From contig CAVONB010000016.1 in NCBI GenBank assembly GCA_963697205.1, forward strand, positions 1-64,000: DNA of 64,000 nucleotides, given 5' to 3'. Origin of the DNA: CAVONB01 sp963697205. Its GTDB lineage: Bacteria; Pseudomonadota; Alphaproteobacteria; Rhizobiales; Hyphomicrobiaceae. Positions 36,762 through 45,966 of the stretch are shown here, in pieces (the stretch's first letter is position 1; each line of letters starts with the position of its first letter). The notes under the pieces were generated by a model that saw nothing but the letters and a program-made list of their open reading frames with translations, was not told the origin of the DNA and ran no database searches. The translations under genes and the position numbers were made by a program.

Positions 36762-37697
36762 ATGCGTATCGTTGTGGCGCTTGGCGGCAATGCCCTTCTG
36801 AAGCGCGGCGAGCTGCTCACAGAGGCCAATCAACGGACCAATGTCCGCCGTGCCGCCGAGGCGCTTGCGCCCCTATGCAGCGATGGCAACGATGTTTTCA
36901 TTACGCACGGCAACGGACCGCAGGTCGGGCTTCTCGCCCTGCAAAGTGCGTCCGGTCCTCCAGCCAGCCAACAGTCGCTCGACGTCTTGAGCGCAGAGAC
37001 GGAAGGCATGCTCGGTTACCTCATTGAGCAGGAACTCAGGAATGTCTTGCCGCCGGGCAAAGAAGTCGCCTCGCTCCTGACCCAGATCGTGGTCGATCCG
37101 AAGGATCCCGGGTTCGCTCACCCCTCAAAACCGATCGGTCCCGTCTACACCGAGCTGGAAGCGCTGCGCCATCGTTCAGAACTTGGCTGGTCAATCGTCA
37201 AGGACGGGGGCGCCTGGCGCCGGGCCGTGGCGTCCCCGCGGCCTCTCGCCATTCTCGGCCTCGGCACGCTCTCCCTCTTGGCGTCCCGTGGTATCGTGGT
37301 CATCTGTGTCGGGGGCGGCGGCATCCCGGTTGCCCGCGCCGATGACGGGCGCCTCTACGGCGTTGAGAGCGTGATCGATAAGGATCTTGCCAGTGCCTTA
37401 CTGGCCCGCGAGGTCAAAGCCGATTGCCTGCTCCTGCTGACCGATGTCGACAGTGTCTATCTCGATTGGGGGACCGAAAGGGCCCGGTCTGTCGCTGTTG
37501 CCGGTCCTGACGATCTCGATCCTGGCTGGTTCGCGCCGGGCACGATGCGTCCCAAGGTCGAGGCTGCCGTTTCGTTCGCGCGACACAGCGGGAAACACGC
37601 CGCAATCGGTCGTTTGGAGGATGCTCATGCGCTCCTTTTGGGGACGGCCGGTACGTTGATTGAGAGTTCGCGAGGTGGTCTGCGATTGCGGGACTGA
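36762..37697 (+). CDS. arcC: carbamate kinase
   Basis: This 311-residue amino-acid-kinase-family enzyme has VVALGGNALLKRGE, ITHGNGPQVGLLALQS, VCVGGGGIPVAR and GVESVIDKDLASALLA. These are the signatures of carbamate kinase, which makes ATP from carbamoyl phosphate and ADP. The ATG lies four bases after the carbamoyltransferase stop, so both are on one transcript. The C-terminal EAAVSFARHSGKHAAIG matches the family. The pair could give fermentative ATP or feed carbamoyl phosphate. Confidence 0.9.
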   Translation: MRIVVALGGNALLKRGELLTEANQRTNVRRAAEALAPLCSDGNDVFITHGNGPQVGLLALQSASGPPASQQSLDVLSAETEGMLGYLIEQELRNVLPPGKEVASLLTQIVVDPKDPGFAHPSKPIGPVYTELEALRHRSELGWSIVKDGGAWRRAVASPRPLAILGLGTLSLLASRGIVVICVGGGGIPVARADDGRLYGVESVIDKDLASALLAREVKADCLLLLTDVDSVYLDWGTERARSVAVAGPDDLDPGWFAPGTMRPKVEAAVSFARHSGKHAAIGRLEDAHALLLGTAGTLIESSRGGLRLRD

Positions 37698-37798
37698 TTC
37701 AGGAGCAGCCGCTTTTATTTTGTTGACGGCCTATGGCGAAGCCAGCTGCGGATGCGCCCACTCAGAGCGCGTGGCGGAGCCAGCGTTGCTGACGAGTG

Positions 37799-39808
37799 TT
37801 ACTCTTGCCTCTGTCGCGCCTCACGATGTCCATTGCGATAGGCGGCGAAAAGCGCCGGCGCCCCGATCACGATGGCAAGAGCGGCGAGTTGCCAATGCGT
37901 CAGCGCGATCACGTCGTTGCGCCCCGGTGCCACAAGCAGTAGGCCGGAAACGAGCAGGAGCCCACGGAGCGCGTAGCCCAACGCGTTGGAGGCAAAGCCG
38001 CCAATCAGGCTGATATAGCCCTGCAATGCAGACGCGAGAAACCACACACCCACCAGTGCTGTGAGCAGCGCCACGGCCACTTCCCACGCCGGAGCCAGGC
38101 CAATGAGCGCCGGGTTCAGAACAAAAAAGAACGGCACCACATAAATCACCCCGCCAAGCCGCATCGCTTCCATGCCGGTGGCCAGCGGGCTCGCTCGCGC
38201 AAGCGTTGCCGCTGTAAAGGCGCCGAGTGCCACAGGCGGCGTGATGTAACTCACCATGCCCCAATAGAGAATGAACAGATGCACCGCCAGACGATTGAGG
38301 CCCGCCTGCTCAAGCGCCGGCGCCAACACGACCGCTAGAAAGATGTAGCAAGCCGTGACCGTCATACCCATGCCGAAGACGAACGCGGTGAGTGCCCCCA
38401 TGGCAAGCAGGCCCAGCGTCGAATGGCCGGCGAGATGAATGAGCTCGTTGACGAGCGTGCCAGCAAGTCCCGTCGCGGAGAAGGCGCCCACGATCAGTCC
38501 GACGCCCAATAGGATCGCTGTCAGCTCGGCGAGCCCTTGTCCAACGCCATAAATCAAGGCTTCCGTTCGCGTCCAATCGAGCCGATCGGCGCTGAGCACT
38601 TGGTTGATCAGGAGTAGGATCAGCGTCGCCCAATAGGGGGCGAGCGTCTCCTGCCGCAAGGCGACCATGATGAAGATCAGGACGGCGAAGACGGCGAGGT
38701 ATGGCCAACCGCTCTTGAGGGTTTGCCGAACAATCGGGAGCTCGGCGCGTGACAGCCCCTTAAGACCGCGCTTAGCCGCATAGGCGTCGATCTGCGCAAA
38801 GAGCCCGAAGTAGTAGAGGATTGAGGGAATGACAGCGGCAATCGCGATGTCGAGATAGGGCATGGACAAAAAGGAGGCCATGACAAAGGCCGTCGCCCCC
38901 ATGATCGGCGGCATAAGGACGCCACCGGTCGATGCGCACGCTTCGGTCGCGGCGGCATAACGAGCTGAAAACCCCGTTCGCTTCATGGCTGGGATGGAGA
39001 CGACGCCCGTTGTTAACACGTTCGAGATCACCGAGCCTGACATGGACCCCATGAATCCCGACGCCAGAATGGCAACCTTCGCCGCGCCGCCCCGATAGCC
39101 GCCGACCATGGCGAGCGCGAGGTTGTTGAAGAAGCGCCCGCCGCCTGTTTGCTGCAGAACTGCGCCGAACACGATAAAGCCGATCACGAGGCCGCCAAAC
39201 GCGCGCATGGGAATCCCAAAGGAACTCTCGGCTGAGATAACGTGGTAGGGAACGACGTCGAGGAGCGGCGATGCCAGACCTGACAGCGGATCCGGCATGC
39301 GGTCAGCGAACGTTGGATAGATGGAGAAGAGCGCCACGATTACAAAGAGTGTCGTGCCGCCCGCGCGCCGGGTTGCCTCGAGGATGAGGAGCCACAAGAG
39401 GACCGACAGCCAGCGTGCGATTTCGGGCGGCGCATACTCCCATCCAGATTCAAGGCTCGTCTCGGCCGTCGCGGCAAAATAGCTCGTCGCCACGAGAGCC
39501 AAGACGGCCAGCGCCCAATCATAGGGGGGCACAACGGGACGCTCACCGGATCTTGCGGGGAAGATGAGGAACGTGATCGGCAAGAAGCTGGCAGCGAGCA
39601 GATACAAATAACGCCCTTCGATCAGCACGAGACCGAAGAGTTGTAGGTTGAACATTTGGTGCACGGAGAGTGCAACGCCGGCAAGCGTCAAAATCACAAC
39701 GCATGATCGGGCCAAGCCCTTGATCGCCGGACGGACGGGCTCGCCCCCTTTTTTGGCCGCGTTTGCGACCTCCGAGGTCTGTGGGGGCTCGCCCGTCGGA
39801 TCGCTCAT
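37799..39808 (-). CDS. TAXI-type TRAP transporter fused permease (DctQM fusion)
   Basis: This 669-residue membrane protein has about 17 hydrophobic segments. The N-terminal four-helix part is DctQ-like and the rest DctM-like, with FGAVLQQTGGGRFFNNLALAMVG, GFMGSMSGSVISNVLTTG and TEACASTGGVLMPPIMGATAF. Such fused permeases work with TAXI binding proteins and use an ion gradient to import organic acids or amino acids. The binding-protein gene lies directly upstream (41-base gap). The gene converges on arcC. A link to arginine/citrulline-related compounds is only suggested by position. Confidence 0.9.
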   Translation of the reverse strand: MSDPTGEPPQTSEVANAAKKGGEPVRPAIKGLARSCVVILTLAGVALSVHQMFNLQLFGLVLIEGRYLYLLAASFLPITFLIFPARSGERPVVPPYDWALAVLALVATSYFAATAETSLESGWEYAPPEIARWLSVLLWLLILEATRRAGGTTLFVIVALFSIYPTFADRMPDPLSGLASPLLDVVPYHVISAESSFGIPMRAFGGLVIGFIVFGAVLQQTGGGRFFNNLALAMVGGYRGGAAKVAILASGFMGSMSGSVISNVLTTGVVSIPAMKRTGFSARYAAATEACASTGGVLMPPIMGATAFVMASFLSMPYLDIAIAAVIPSILYYFGLFAQIDAYAAKRGLKGLSRAELPIVRQTLKSGWPYLAVFAVLIFIMVALRQETLAPYWATLILLLINQVLSADRLDWTRTEALIYGVGQGLAELTAILLGVGLIVGAFSATGLAGTLVNELIHLAGHSTLGLLAMGALTAFVFGMGMTVTACYIFLAVVLAPALEQAGLNRLAVHLFILYWGMVSYITPPVALGAFTAATLARASPLATGMEAMRLGGVIYVVPFFFVLNPALIGLAPAWEVAVALLTALVGVWFLASALQGYISLIGGFASNALGYALRGLLLVSGLLLVAPGRNDVIALTHWQLAALAIVIGAPALFAAYRNGHREARQRQE

Positions 39809-39849
39809 CCTCGCTCACTCGAAGGGGACGCTCTCAGTGCGCCGCCGAC

Positions 39850-41016
39850 CTAGAAGACAACGCTAAAGCCTCCTACCTTCAGCGCGTCACGCCTTGTCTC
39901 AGCCCATGCCTCATCCCAGTTTGCGGGCTTCTTTTCCTGAAGCGCCTTCCACGCGGCCTGCAGTGCCGCCTGGCGCTTGATCAGCTTGTCGTTGTGCGCC
40001 TGATCCTCGTTGCCCCATGCGCCGATTTCTTTCCAATAGCGGATGGCTCCTTCGTGGTAGGGCACGACCCACTTGAAGTTCTGCTTGTCTTTCGCCCAGC
40101 CGTTGATGCCCGGCGCTTTACCTTTGTATTTCTCAAACAGCTCAACCATCGCCCTTGTCATATTATAGGAGAGGTCTGCGTCCTGCGCGTCCATTGCGAT
40201 AAGGACGGGGTAAGCATAGCCTGCGATCGGTCTGCCCGGCGTCTTGTCGATCGTGGCGCCGACGGTCGCGGTCATCGGCTCGAAGAAGGGCGCGATGGCC
40301 TGCATGCGCTTCAGTCCCTCGGCGTTCTTGGCATCGATGGGCGGCCACACCAGCCCGCGTGGCGAGGCTGCCGCTTGATAGGCGAGCCCTGAATTTGTCG
40401 ACGCAAAGGCGGCATCGACCATGTTGTTCACGATGCCCTTCCAGCTGTCGCCAAAGCCACCAAACTCGACCTTGACAACGTCGTCCCAGGTGAGGCCCGC
40501 GTAGGCGAGATAAGCGGTTACATTGACATTGAGTGCTGGCGCGCCCTTGACCCAGGCTACCCGCTTGCCCTTTAGGTCTTTATACTCCTTCACGCCCGTG
40601 TCAGCTGCGACGCCCACGGCAAGTGCGACGGTGCCGCCATTGTTGGCAAGCAAGACTCGAACCGGTTGCGGTCCCCAGTTCTGCTTACCGAATTCGAAAG
40701 CGCCTTCTTGCGCCATGAAGGACCCTCCGACGCCTGTCGCAGAGAACTGCACCTTGCCCTGTCGCAGCGGCTCACTTCGGGCAACGTCGTTCTTGCCGGG
40801 GAGAACGCGGAGGTTGATCCCCGCTGCATCTTGCAGTGCAGCACCAATGGCGACCGCCTGATTATAGCCTGCCGAGCCCGTATCATAAGCGGTCCAGGCC
40901 AATTGTTTGGGAAGCTTGACGTCCTCTGCCAAAGAGCTACCGGGCAATACCAGAAGCGCGGTTGCTGCCGCGGCTACAAGCATGGGGATACGCACTGCAA
41001 ACCTCCCTTTTTCCAT
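39850..41016 (-). CDS. TAXI-family TRAP transporter solute-binding protein
   Basis: This 388-residue periplasmic protein has a signal peptide (residues ~10-31, ending SLA). TAXI-type features follow: WTAYDTGSAGYNQAVAIGAAL, LRVLPGKNDVARSEPLRQGKVQFS, KGKRVAWVKGAPALNVN. It belongs with the fused permease downstream. The ligand cannot be told from sequence; glutamate and 2-oxo acids are known ligands in the family. It is probably transcribed together with the two small genes upstream on the same strand. Confidence 0.9.
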   Translation of the reverse strand: MEKGRFAVRIPMLVAAAATALLVLPGSSLAEDVKLPKQLAWTAYDTGSAGYNQAVAIGAALQDAAGINLRVLPGKNDVARSEPLRQGKVQFSATGVGGSFMAQEGAFEFGKQNWGPQPVRVLLANNGGTVALAVGVAADTGVKEYKDLKGKRVAWVKGAPALNVNVTAYLAYAGLTWDDVVKVEFGGFGDSWKGIVNNMVDAAFASTNSGLAYQAAASPRGLVWPPIDAKNAEGLKRMQAIAPFFEPMTATVGATIDKTPGRPIAGYAYPVLIAMDAQDADLSYNMTRAMVELFEKYKGKAPGINGWAKDKQNFKWVVPYHEGAIRYWKEIGAWGNEDQAHNDKLIKRQAALQAAWKALQEKKPANWDEAWAETRRDALKVGGFSVVF

Positions 41017-41192
41017 TGCTTGATTTTCTGTTCTCGTTATCCGCGAACTAGATCACGAAGTTCGGGGGGCTGCAATCCATCGGGCTGGCCATGCCCCGAT
41101 CGGGGATTTAGCGAGCGGCAAGGCGGCTCCCCACGTCGGCATCGCGGGCGCCATCACTCTACAGGGCCGCAAGCGCCCGTTCGTGACACACC

Positions 41193-41639
41193 TCATTCGA
41201 CAAACGCGTCACATCGGCAATCGCCGCCCGGAAGGGTCCCCCGGGCGTGCCATGGCACCCCGCACCCACAGAGTGCTGATTCCGGTGGCGGTGGCCGGTG
41301 CGCCGATTGGCGCCGCCATTCGTCCAAGTTGACGCGCAGATCGCTGGCAGCCCGTCTATTTTGTCGGCGCGGTCGCGTTCGGCTGAGGCTGCGCGGCAGG
41401 AACTCGTGGAGGGGGTGCTGACCGGAACGGCCTCCCTGCCTGGAAACGTCAGCGATAGTGTCGCGAACTCGAAAATAGCCAAGTGCGCCAAAAATCACCG
41501 CAAAGACAATGGCTGTCGCAAGGGCGTTCAGGACTCTGTAGCGGTAGACGATGGCGTTTCCGATCCACGAGACGATGAACACGACCGCGGCGGCCACCAA
41601 TACGGGCTCCGCCCACTCGTACGGCGATGGCATAAACAT
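41193..41639 (-). CDS. small membrane protein, C-terminal half doubtful
   Basis: Residues ~8-30 and ~36-54 form two hydrophobic helices (PVLVAAAVVFIVSWIGNAIV, ALATAIVFAVIFGALGYF). After ~residue 62 the frame becomes Arg/Pro/His-rich without structure, as in out-of-frame reading, so the true gene may be shorter or frameshifted. GGGAGG ten bases before the ATG supports the start. It is located in front of the TAXI TRAP genes on the same strand and might be an accessory membrane subunit. The family is not recognised. Confidence 0.45.
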   Translation of the reverse strand: MFMPSPYEWAEPVLVAAAVVFIVSWIGNAIVYRYRVLNALATAIVFAVIFGALGYFRVRDTIADVSRQGGRSGQHPLHEFLPRSLSRTRPRRQNRRAASDLRVNLDEWRRQSAHRPPPPESALCGCGVPWHARGTLPGGDCRCDAFVE

Positions 41640-41699
41640 CAGACGTTTGCCTCCCTTTTTATCCTTGTGGGGTCCCTCTGTATCGCGTCGTGGCAGCGC

Positions 41700-41882
41700 T
41701 CAGCTTTCGTGGGCGCCTTGCATCTGACGAAGGGCGGCTTCGATGCGACGCCAGTCTTTGGCTTCGGCCGACTTGCCCGACTTCTCAAGCGCCGCAGCCT
41801 TCTGGGCCGCCTCTGCAACGGCCTTCGCACCGTGCGCTTCATAGAGCATCCGCGCTTGCTCATGCACATCCGTCTCGTTCAT
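41700..41882 (-). CDS. small conserved hypothetical protein (60 residues)
   Basis: A strong GGAGGAGGACA ribosome-binding sequence precedes the ATG at 41882. The product MNETDVHEQARMLYEAHGAK...RRIEAALRQMQGAHES is fully helical and charged. It is like small cytosolic proteins widely found in Hyphomicrobiales, without known role. The longer open frame to 42008 lacks support. It is the first gene of the minus-strand run leading to the TAXI TRAP genes. Confidence 0.65.
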   Translation of the reverse strand: MNETDVHEQARMLYEAHGAKAVAEAAQKAAALEKSGKSAEAKDWRRIEAALRQMQGAHES

Positions 41883-43015
41883 TGTCCTCCTCCAACCTTT
41901 TTGACAGCGCCCAAGGCTGGCAAAGCGCCGTACTTCTCTCAATGATCTTGCGCAAATTGGCCTTCCTCGATCGCCACTCGCCGGCATTCGCCAATCTGGC
42001 CACTCCATTTCATTCTGGCTGAGTGGACGATCGACCGCGATCCCGCGGCACGCACGACGTGCGCCCGCGACGTCTCGCCCTGCACGAACGCGTGCACGCG
42101 GATCGTCAGGAGTGCTGGAGCCCTAGGGGGCCAGCGAGACTTGCTCTGCCTGAGCACGGTTGCGCTGCAGTCGGCCAGACTAATCGACTGTCGATGCTGG
42201 ATCGTGGCCCTTCCTCCAGAGGCGCGCACAGGTTTCGACTTCGGGTGACCGGATTGGAGTCACTGGGAAGCCGATGCTGGGTGAATTTCTGTGGGTGAGG
42301 CCCGCTATGTCCTTGCAACGGTTCTGTCTGGCCCCAACCCTGGCCTCGATGCGGAGGGAGGGTCGCCATGTCTGTCACGGTCGCCAAGCGAGCTATGGTC
42401 GTCTTCTGGCTCTTGAGGGGTGCGGCGGCGGATTTGCAGGCACCCTCGGCGTGCCCGTCTGGGCGTGGCAAACCGGACCCCATCGGTCCATGGCGCAACG
42501 TTGCCAAGCCGGTGTTCGCATCTTGGTTTGGGCGTGATAACGGTCGCGCCCGCCCTGCAGCTACACCGGACGACATGGCTCGCACGACAACTACTGAGGG
42601 GCATATCCGATTGCTCTGCCACAGGGCCGACACGCTCTTCGCATCGGATCCCGACGCTGCAATCCTAGCGATCCTTGAGGCTCACTTGCTGTGCCACACC
42701 TCAGCGCGGCGCGCATGAGCCGGGGGGCCCGCATCGCCTCAAGCGATGCGCCCCGAAGCTGCGCATTCCATTGATTTCTAGAAGGGGCGTGTCCGCCTCC
42801 GCGACGCGGCTGGTCTTTATCGAGCGCTCATTGCTCTTCCCAGCCCCGGGGATCAAGCGATCCGTTTTGCGCCTTGCCGTCTGCGCCAATCGCGATTGGA
42901 ACGGCTCTTTGCCTAGCACGTGGAACCGACGCTCACCGGTACGGACTGACGACTGGCATTTGAGTGGACGCTGAGGACCGCCGAACTCATGGCTCGGCGG
43001 CTCACCTTGACGGCT
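41883..43015. other. 1.1-kb region without a convincing gene
   Basis: Several overlapping frames of 60-175 codons exist on both strands, but none has a recognisable domain, a good ribosome-binding site and normal composition together. The least unlikely is plus-strand 42368-42718. The region may be decayed. Confidence 0.4.
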
Positions 43016-43273
43016 TCAGCGTTTGCCCTTACCCGGCCGCTGCGTTAGCGCAGATGCCGCCGCCGTCTTTGCCGCCTTTGATGATTTCGGATCTCGCAGC
43101 GCCTTCGCAGCGGCAGATGCGGCCTTAGCGCTTGTGACTTCCTTACTGCCTCTTTGGGTCAACGCCGACGCTGCCGCCGTTTTTGCCGCCTTGCTGGCGG
43201 ATTTGCTGCGCAGGGTCTGTGCAGCGGCCGCCGCGGCCGATGTGCTGGTTGCCTCGCCACGCTTATTTGCCAT
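43016..43273 (-). CDS. small Ala/Lys/Ser-rich repeat protein
   Basis: This 85-residue basic protein has two and a half copies of a ~35-residue repeat built on SASKAAKTAAASALTQRGSK and TSAKAASAAAKALRDPK. The composition is like small DNA-associated or stress proteins common in rhizobia. GGAGAGG five bases before the ATG fixes the start; the 250-codon frame extending upstream to 43768 is not supported. Function unknown; binding to nucleic acid is plausible from charge. Confidence 0.65.
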   Translation of the reverse strand: MANKRGEATSTSAAAAAAQTLRSKSASKAAKTAAASALTQRGSKEVTSAKAASAAAKALRDPKSSKAAKTAAASALTQRPGKGKR

Positions 43274-44003
43274 CAGATCCTCTCCATTCCTGATAGAGGA
43301 ACTAAGCGTATCTCCTGATTCGCGACGTTGGGATTTTCGTGAGCTGTTCTCCACGGGTTGTTGTGGCTTGCGGGTGTTTTCCGGTTCGATGCCGCCCCAT
43401 GTCTGCTTCTTCCGAACCGGCGGTTCGCTTCCTTGGCCCGTCGCATGCGGAAGCTCTGGTCCACTTGGTGAATGACGTCTTCGATGTCTCGGGCCGGACC
43501 GGTGCCAGAGGCGCCGCAGCAGACGCGTCCCAAAGCACTCCCAGTTGCGGCGCAAGAGCCGCATCTTTGCCAAACTCTGAGCCTCCGAATGATCAAAGGG
43601 GGCGGCTAGGCCACTCGTTTGTGGGTACGGGGGAACTGGCCTCGCCAATCTGTTAGGGCTTAGAGTGGCGGACTCCCGGGGGCAGACTTGGTCTCGCGGT
43701 CGCGGACGGTGGCAGCTGCCCATTCCGACGATGGCGACCAGTCGTTCCGGCGCACTTGACCACGGCAACGAACGTTGACATGGGCAACCCTACCCAGCGG
43801 CGCGCTCACACCCTGGTCGCCATCGATCGGAATCGGTGGTCGTCATCAATCGGAACGCCCGGTCGTCATCAATCGGAATCGCTGGTCGCCATCACTTGGC
43901 GCGGGCAGGCAGCAACGCAACTGATGGTGCGTCGCGCTTTGCGCTAGCACGCGCCGGGGTGGATCAAAGCGCGAGCTTGTGAGGCGAACCCCCGTCCAGC
44001 TGG
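43274..44003. other. 730-base intergenic region holding a tandem-repeat element
   Basis: No gene is recognised. Four 23-bp direct repeats at 43813-43904 are listed separately. The rest contains only long shadow frames. Confidence 0.4.
43813..43904. repeat. four 23-bp direct repeats, possible IS21-type terminal remnant
   Basis: Units start at 43813, 43836, 43859 and 43882. The core is GGTCGTCATCAATCGGAA with variants GGTCGCCATCGATCGGAA and GGTCGCCATCACTTGGCG. Iterated sites of this style (GGTGGTCA...CGGAAT) occur inside the ends of IS21-family elements as transposase-binding sites. No transposase gene is next to it. Confidence 0.5.
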
Positions 44004-45833
44004 CTATCCTTGGTTCGGCGCCTTCTTTCGCGAATAGATCTCTTCGATCACGTCTTGATACTTCGCTTCCAGCGGGCCGCGCCGGGTCTTCAAGGTTGGT
44101 GTCAGAAGGCCATTGGCGACCGTCCACTGGTCGCACGTCAGATGGACCGCTTTGATCTTTGCATGGCGCGGCAGTTTGGACAGGAGTGTCTCCAGTCGCT
44201 GAAGGATCCACGCGCTGGCCGTGGGGTGGTTCGGCTGCGCGACCGGGATATTCAATTCTGCGGCCCGCAGCCGCCAGCCGCCTTCGTTCAAGGCCAAGAT
44301 CGCGCTGGCAAACGGCCTGCCATCGCCAACAATGAGTGCCTGTTCAAACAAGGGGTCGCCAAGAATTTGGGCCTCGATCGCGGCTGGGGCAACCTTCTCA
44401 CCCGTTGAGAGCACGATGAGCTCCTTGACGCGCCCCCGGATGATAAGCTGACCCTTGTCGAGTTCGGCGATGTCGCCTGTGTGCAACCAACCGTGGGCAT
44501 CAACCGCTTCAGCCGTTTGGGCCTCGTTCTGCCAGTAGCCGGTCATGAGGCTTGGAGAGCGGATCTCGAGTTCTCCGAGGCTTGAGACCTCCAGCTCGAT
44601 GCCCTTCAGGGGTTTGCCGACAGTTCCCGGGATAAACGCGTCAGCAGGGCTCGCCGTGACAACCGGGCCCGTCTCGGTCAGCCCATAGCCTTCAACGAGG
44701 GGGATTCCCAACCCAATTAGGAAACAAGCTACGTCCGCCGGCAACGGCGCGCCACCGCTCACAGCGATGCGCAGATGACCGCCAAATGCCGATCGCACCG
44801 CTGTGCCGACCCATCGGTCGAGGTATGGCCACACAAACTGTTCCAGTGCTGAGAGGGCCGGACCTCCCAGACGTGCGGCCGCGACGCGTTTCCAACCAAT
44901 CGCGGCTGCCGCTCGTACCAATTGCCGCCGAATTGGATTGCTTTTTGCCTTCTCCTCGATGGCGAGACGGGCACGCTCAAAAAGACGCGGGACGCCAAGA
45001 AAGACAGTTGGATGCTGCGTGCGCAGATCCTCACTCAAATTTTCGATCGATCGCGCGTAGATGACCTGGGATGCCCCCAACATCGGCAAGTAGTAGCCGA
45101 CGGTCCGCTCGAAGGCGTGTGCCAGGGGCAGGCATGACAGGAAGCGATCATCCGATCTGGGCGGGACGACCCCGGCCGTCATCACGGCGTTCCAGAGGAG
45201 GGCCCGATGCGACAGCATGACCCCCTTTGGTCGGCCCGTCGTACCCGACGTGTAAATGATCGTGGCAACGGTGTCGGGCGTCAATTTGGGCCAGGGCTCG
45301 CTTTCGCCTTCGTGCTCGAGCACGTCGGCCAAAGCCTTTGTGCCCGGGCGGACCACGTCTTTGCCATCGCCCACGAGCCCGTCCCGGATCCATACGTGTT
45401 CGAGGTCGATGAGCTCGGTCCAATGGGGCAGCAAATTGCGCCAGCGCTCGGTCGTATCGATCACAAGTCCGCGGGCACCGGAGTCAGTCAGAATGTGTGC
45501 GAGGTTGGCGGGACTGTCGTGCAGATAGAGCGGTACGACAATGAGCCCAAGCGACAAGGCTGCACTATCGAATGCGACCCAGTCGGTGCCATTCGGCAGG
45601 GCGATTGCAAAGCGATCTCCGGGCGCGAAGCCGCCGCGTTTCAGTGCCGTGCGCAACAGGCCGACCCGATGGCTCATCGCTTCCCAGGTCTGACCCTGCC
45701 ATCGACGTGCCCTGGCATCAAATTCTCGATAGGCGATGGCTTGCGGGGTGCGGCGCACACGTTCCTCAAAAAGGCCCGCCAGCGTACCGGCATCATCCAT
45801 GCCTATGAGGTCCATCGGGGTCTCAGTGGTCAC
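44004..45833 (-). CDS. long-chain acyl-CoA synthetase (AMP-forming, FadD-like)
   Basis: This 609-residue cytosolic or membrane-associated enzyme has ATIIYTSGTTGRPKGVMLSH, the FLSCLPLAHAFERTVGY motif typical of long-chain synthetases, LVEGYGLTETGPVV, WLHTGDIAELDKGQLIIRGR and a C-terminal Lys region ending NGLLTPTLKTRR. It activates a fatty acid to acyl-CoA. The start is GTG 45833, with GGGAGGG six bases upstream; an ATG six codons later is possible. It is divergent by 133 bases from the ACP-FAAL-PlsC gene, which also acts on fatty acids, so the two may share substrates or control. Confidence 0.87.
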   Translation of the reverse strand: MTTETPMDLIGMDDAGTLAGLFEERVRRTPQAIAYREFDARARRWQGQTWEAMSHRVGLLRTALKRGGFAPGDRFAIALPNGTDWVAFDSAALSLGLIVVPLYLHDSPANLAHILTDSGARGLVIDTTERWRNLLPHWTELIDLEHVWIRDGLVGDGKDVVRPGTKALADVLEHEGESEPWPKLTPDTVATIIYTSGTTGRPKGVMLSHRALLWNAVMTAGVVPPRSDDRFLSCLPLAHAFERTVGYYLPMLGASQVIYARSIENLSEDLRTQHPTVFLGVPRLFERARLAIEEKAKSNPIRRQLVRAAAAIGWKRVAAARLGGPALSALEQFVWPYLDRWVGTAVRSAFGGHLRIAVSGGAPLPADVACFLIGLGIPLVEGYGLTETGPVVTASPADAFIPGTVGKPLKGIELEVSSLGELEIRSPSLMTGYWQNEAQTAEAVDAHGWLHTGDIAELDKGQLIIRGRVKELIVLSTGEKVAPAAIEAQILGDPLFEQALIVGDGRPFASAILALNEGGWRLRAAELNIPVAQPNHPTASAWILQRLETLLSKLPRHAKIKAVHLTCDQWTVANGLLTPTLKTRRGPLEAKYQDVIEEIYSRKKAPNQG

Positions 45834-45966
45834 TTGGCACCCTCCCCTTGCCGCGCCATCTGTTGCACACTCTTGTGGGCACTTTTGTAGAGTTCGTTCC
45901 CATTCCCTTGGACGTGCATTGACCCGTGTCATGGCCGGTCCTGTTTAAGCGGGAGACGGTTTCAAG

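Noticed and set aside
41883..43015. Several 90-175-codon frames in the gene-poor stretch
   Set aside because: No domain, signal peptide or ribosome-binding site; frames overlap on both strands as expected by chance in GC-rich DNA.
43274..43768. Upstream extension of the small Ala/Lys-rich protein to 250 residues
   Set aside because: Composition changes abruptly and the internal ATG at 43273 has a strong GGAGAGG site.
43813..43904. CRISPR array
   Set aside because: Units of 23 bp are directly abutting with no unique spacers and no cas genes are present.
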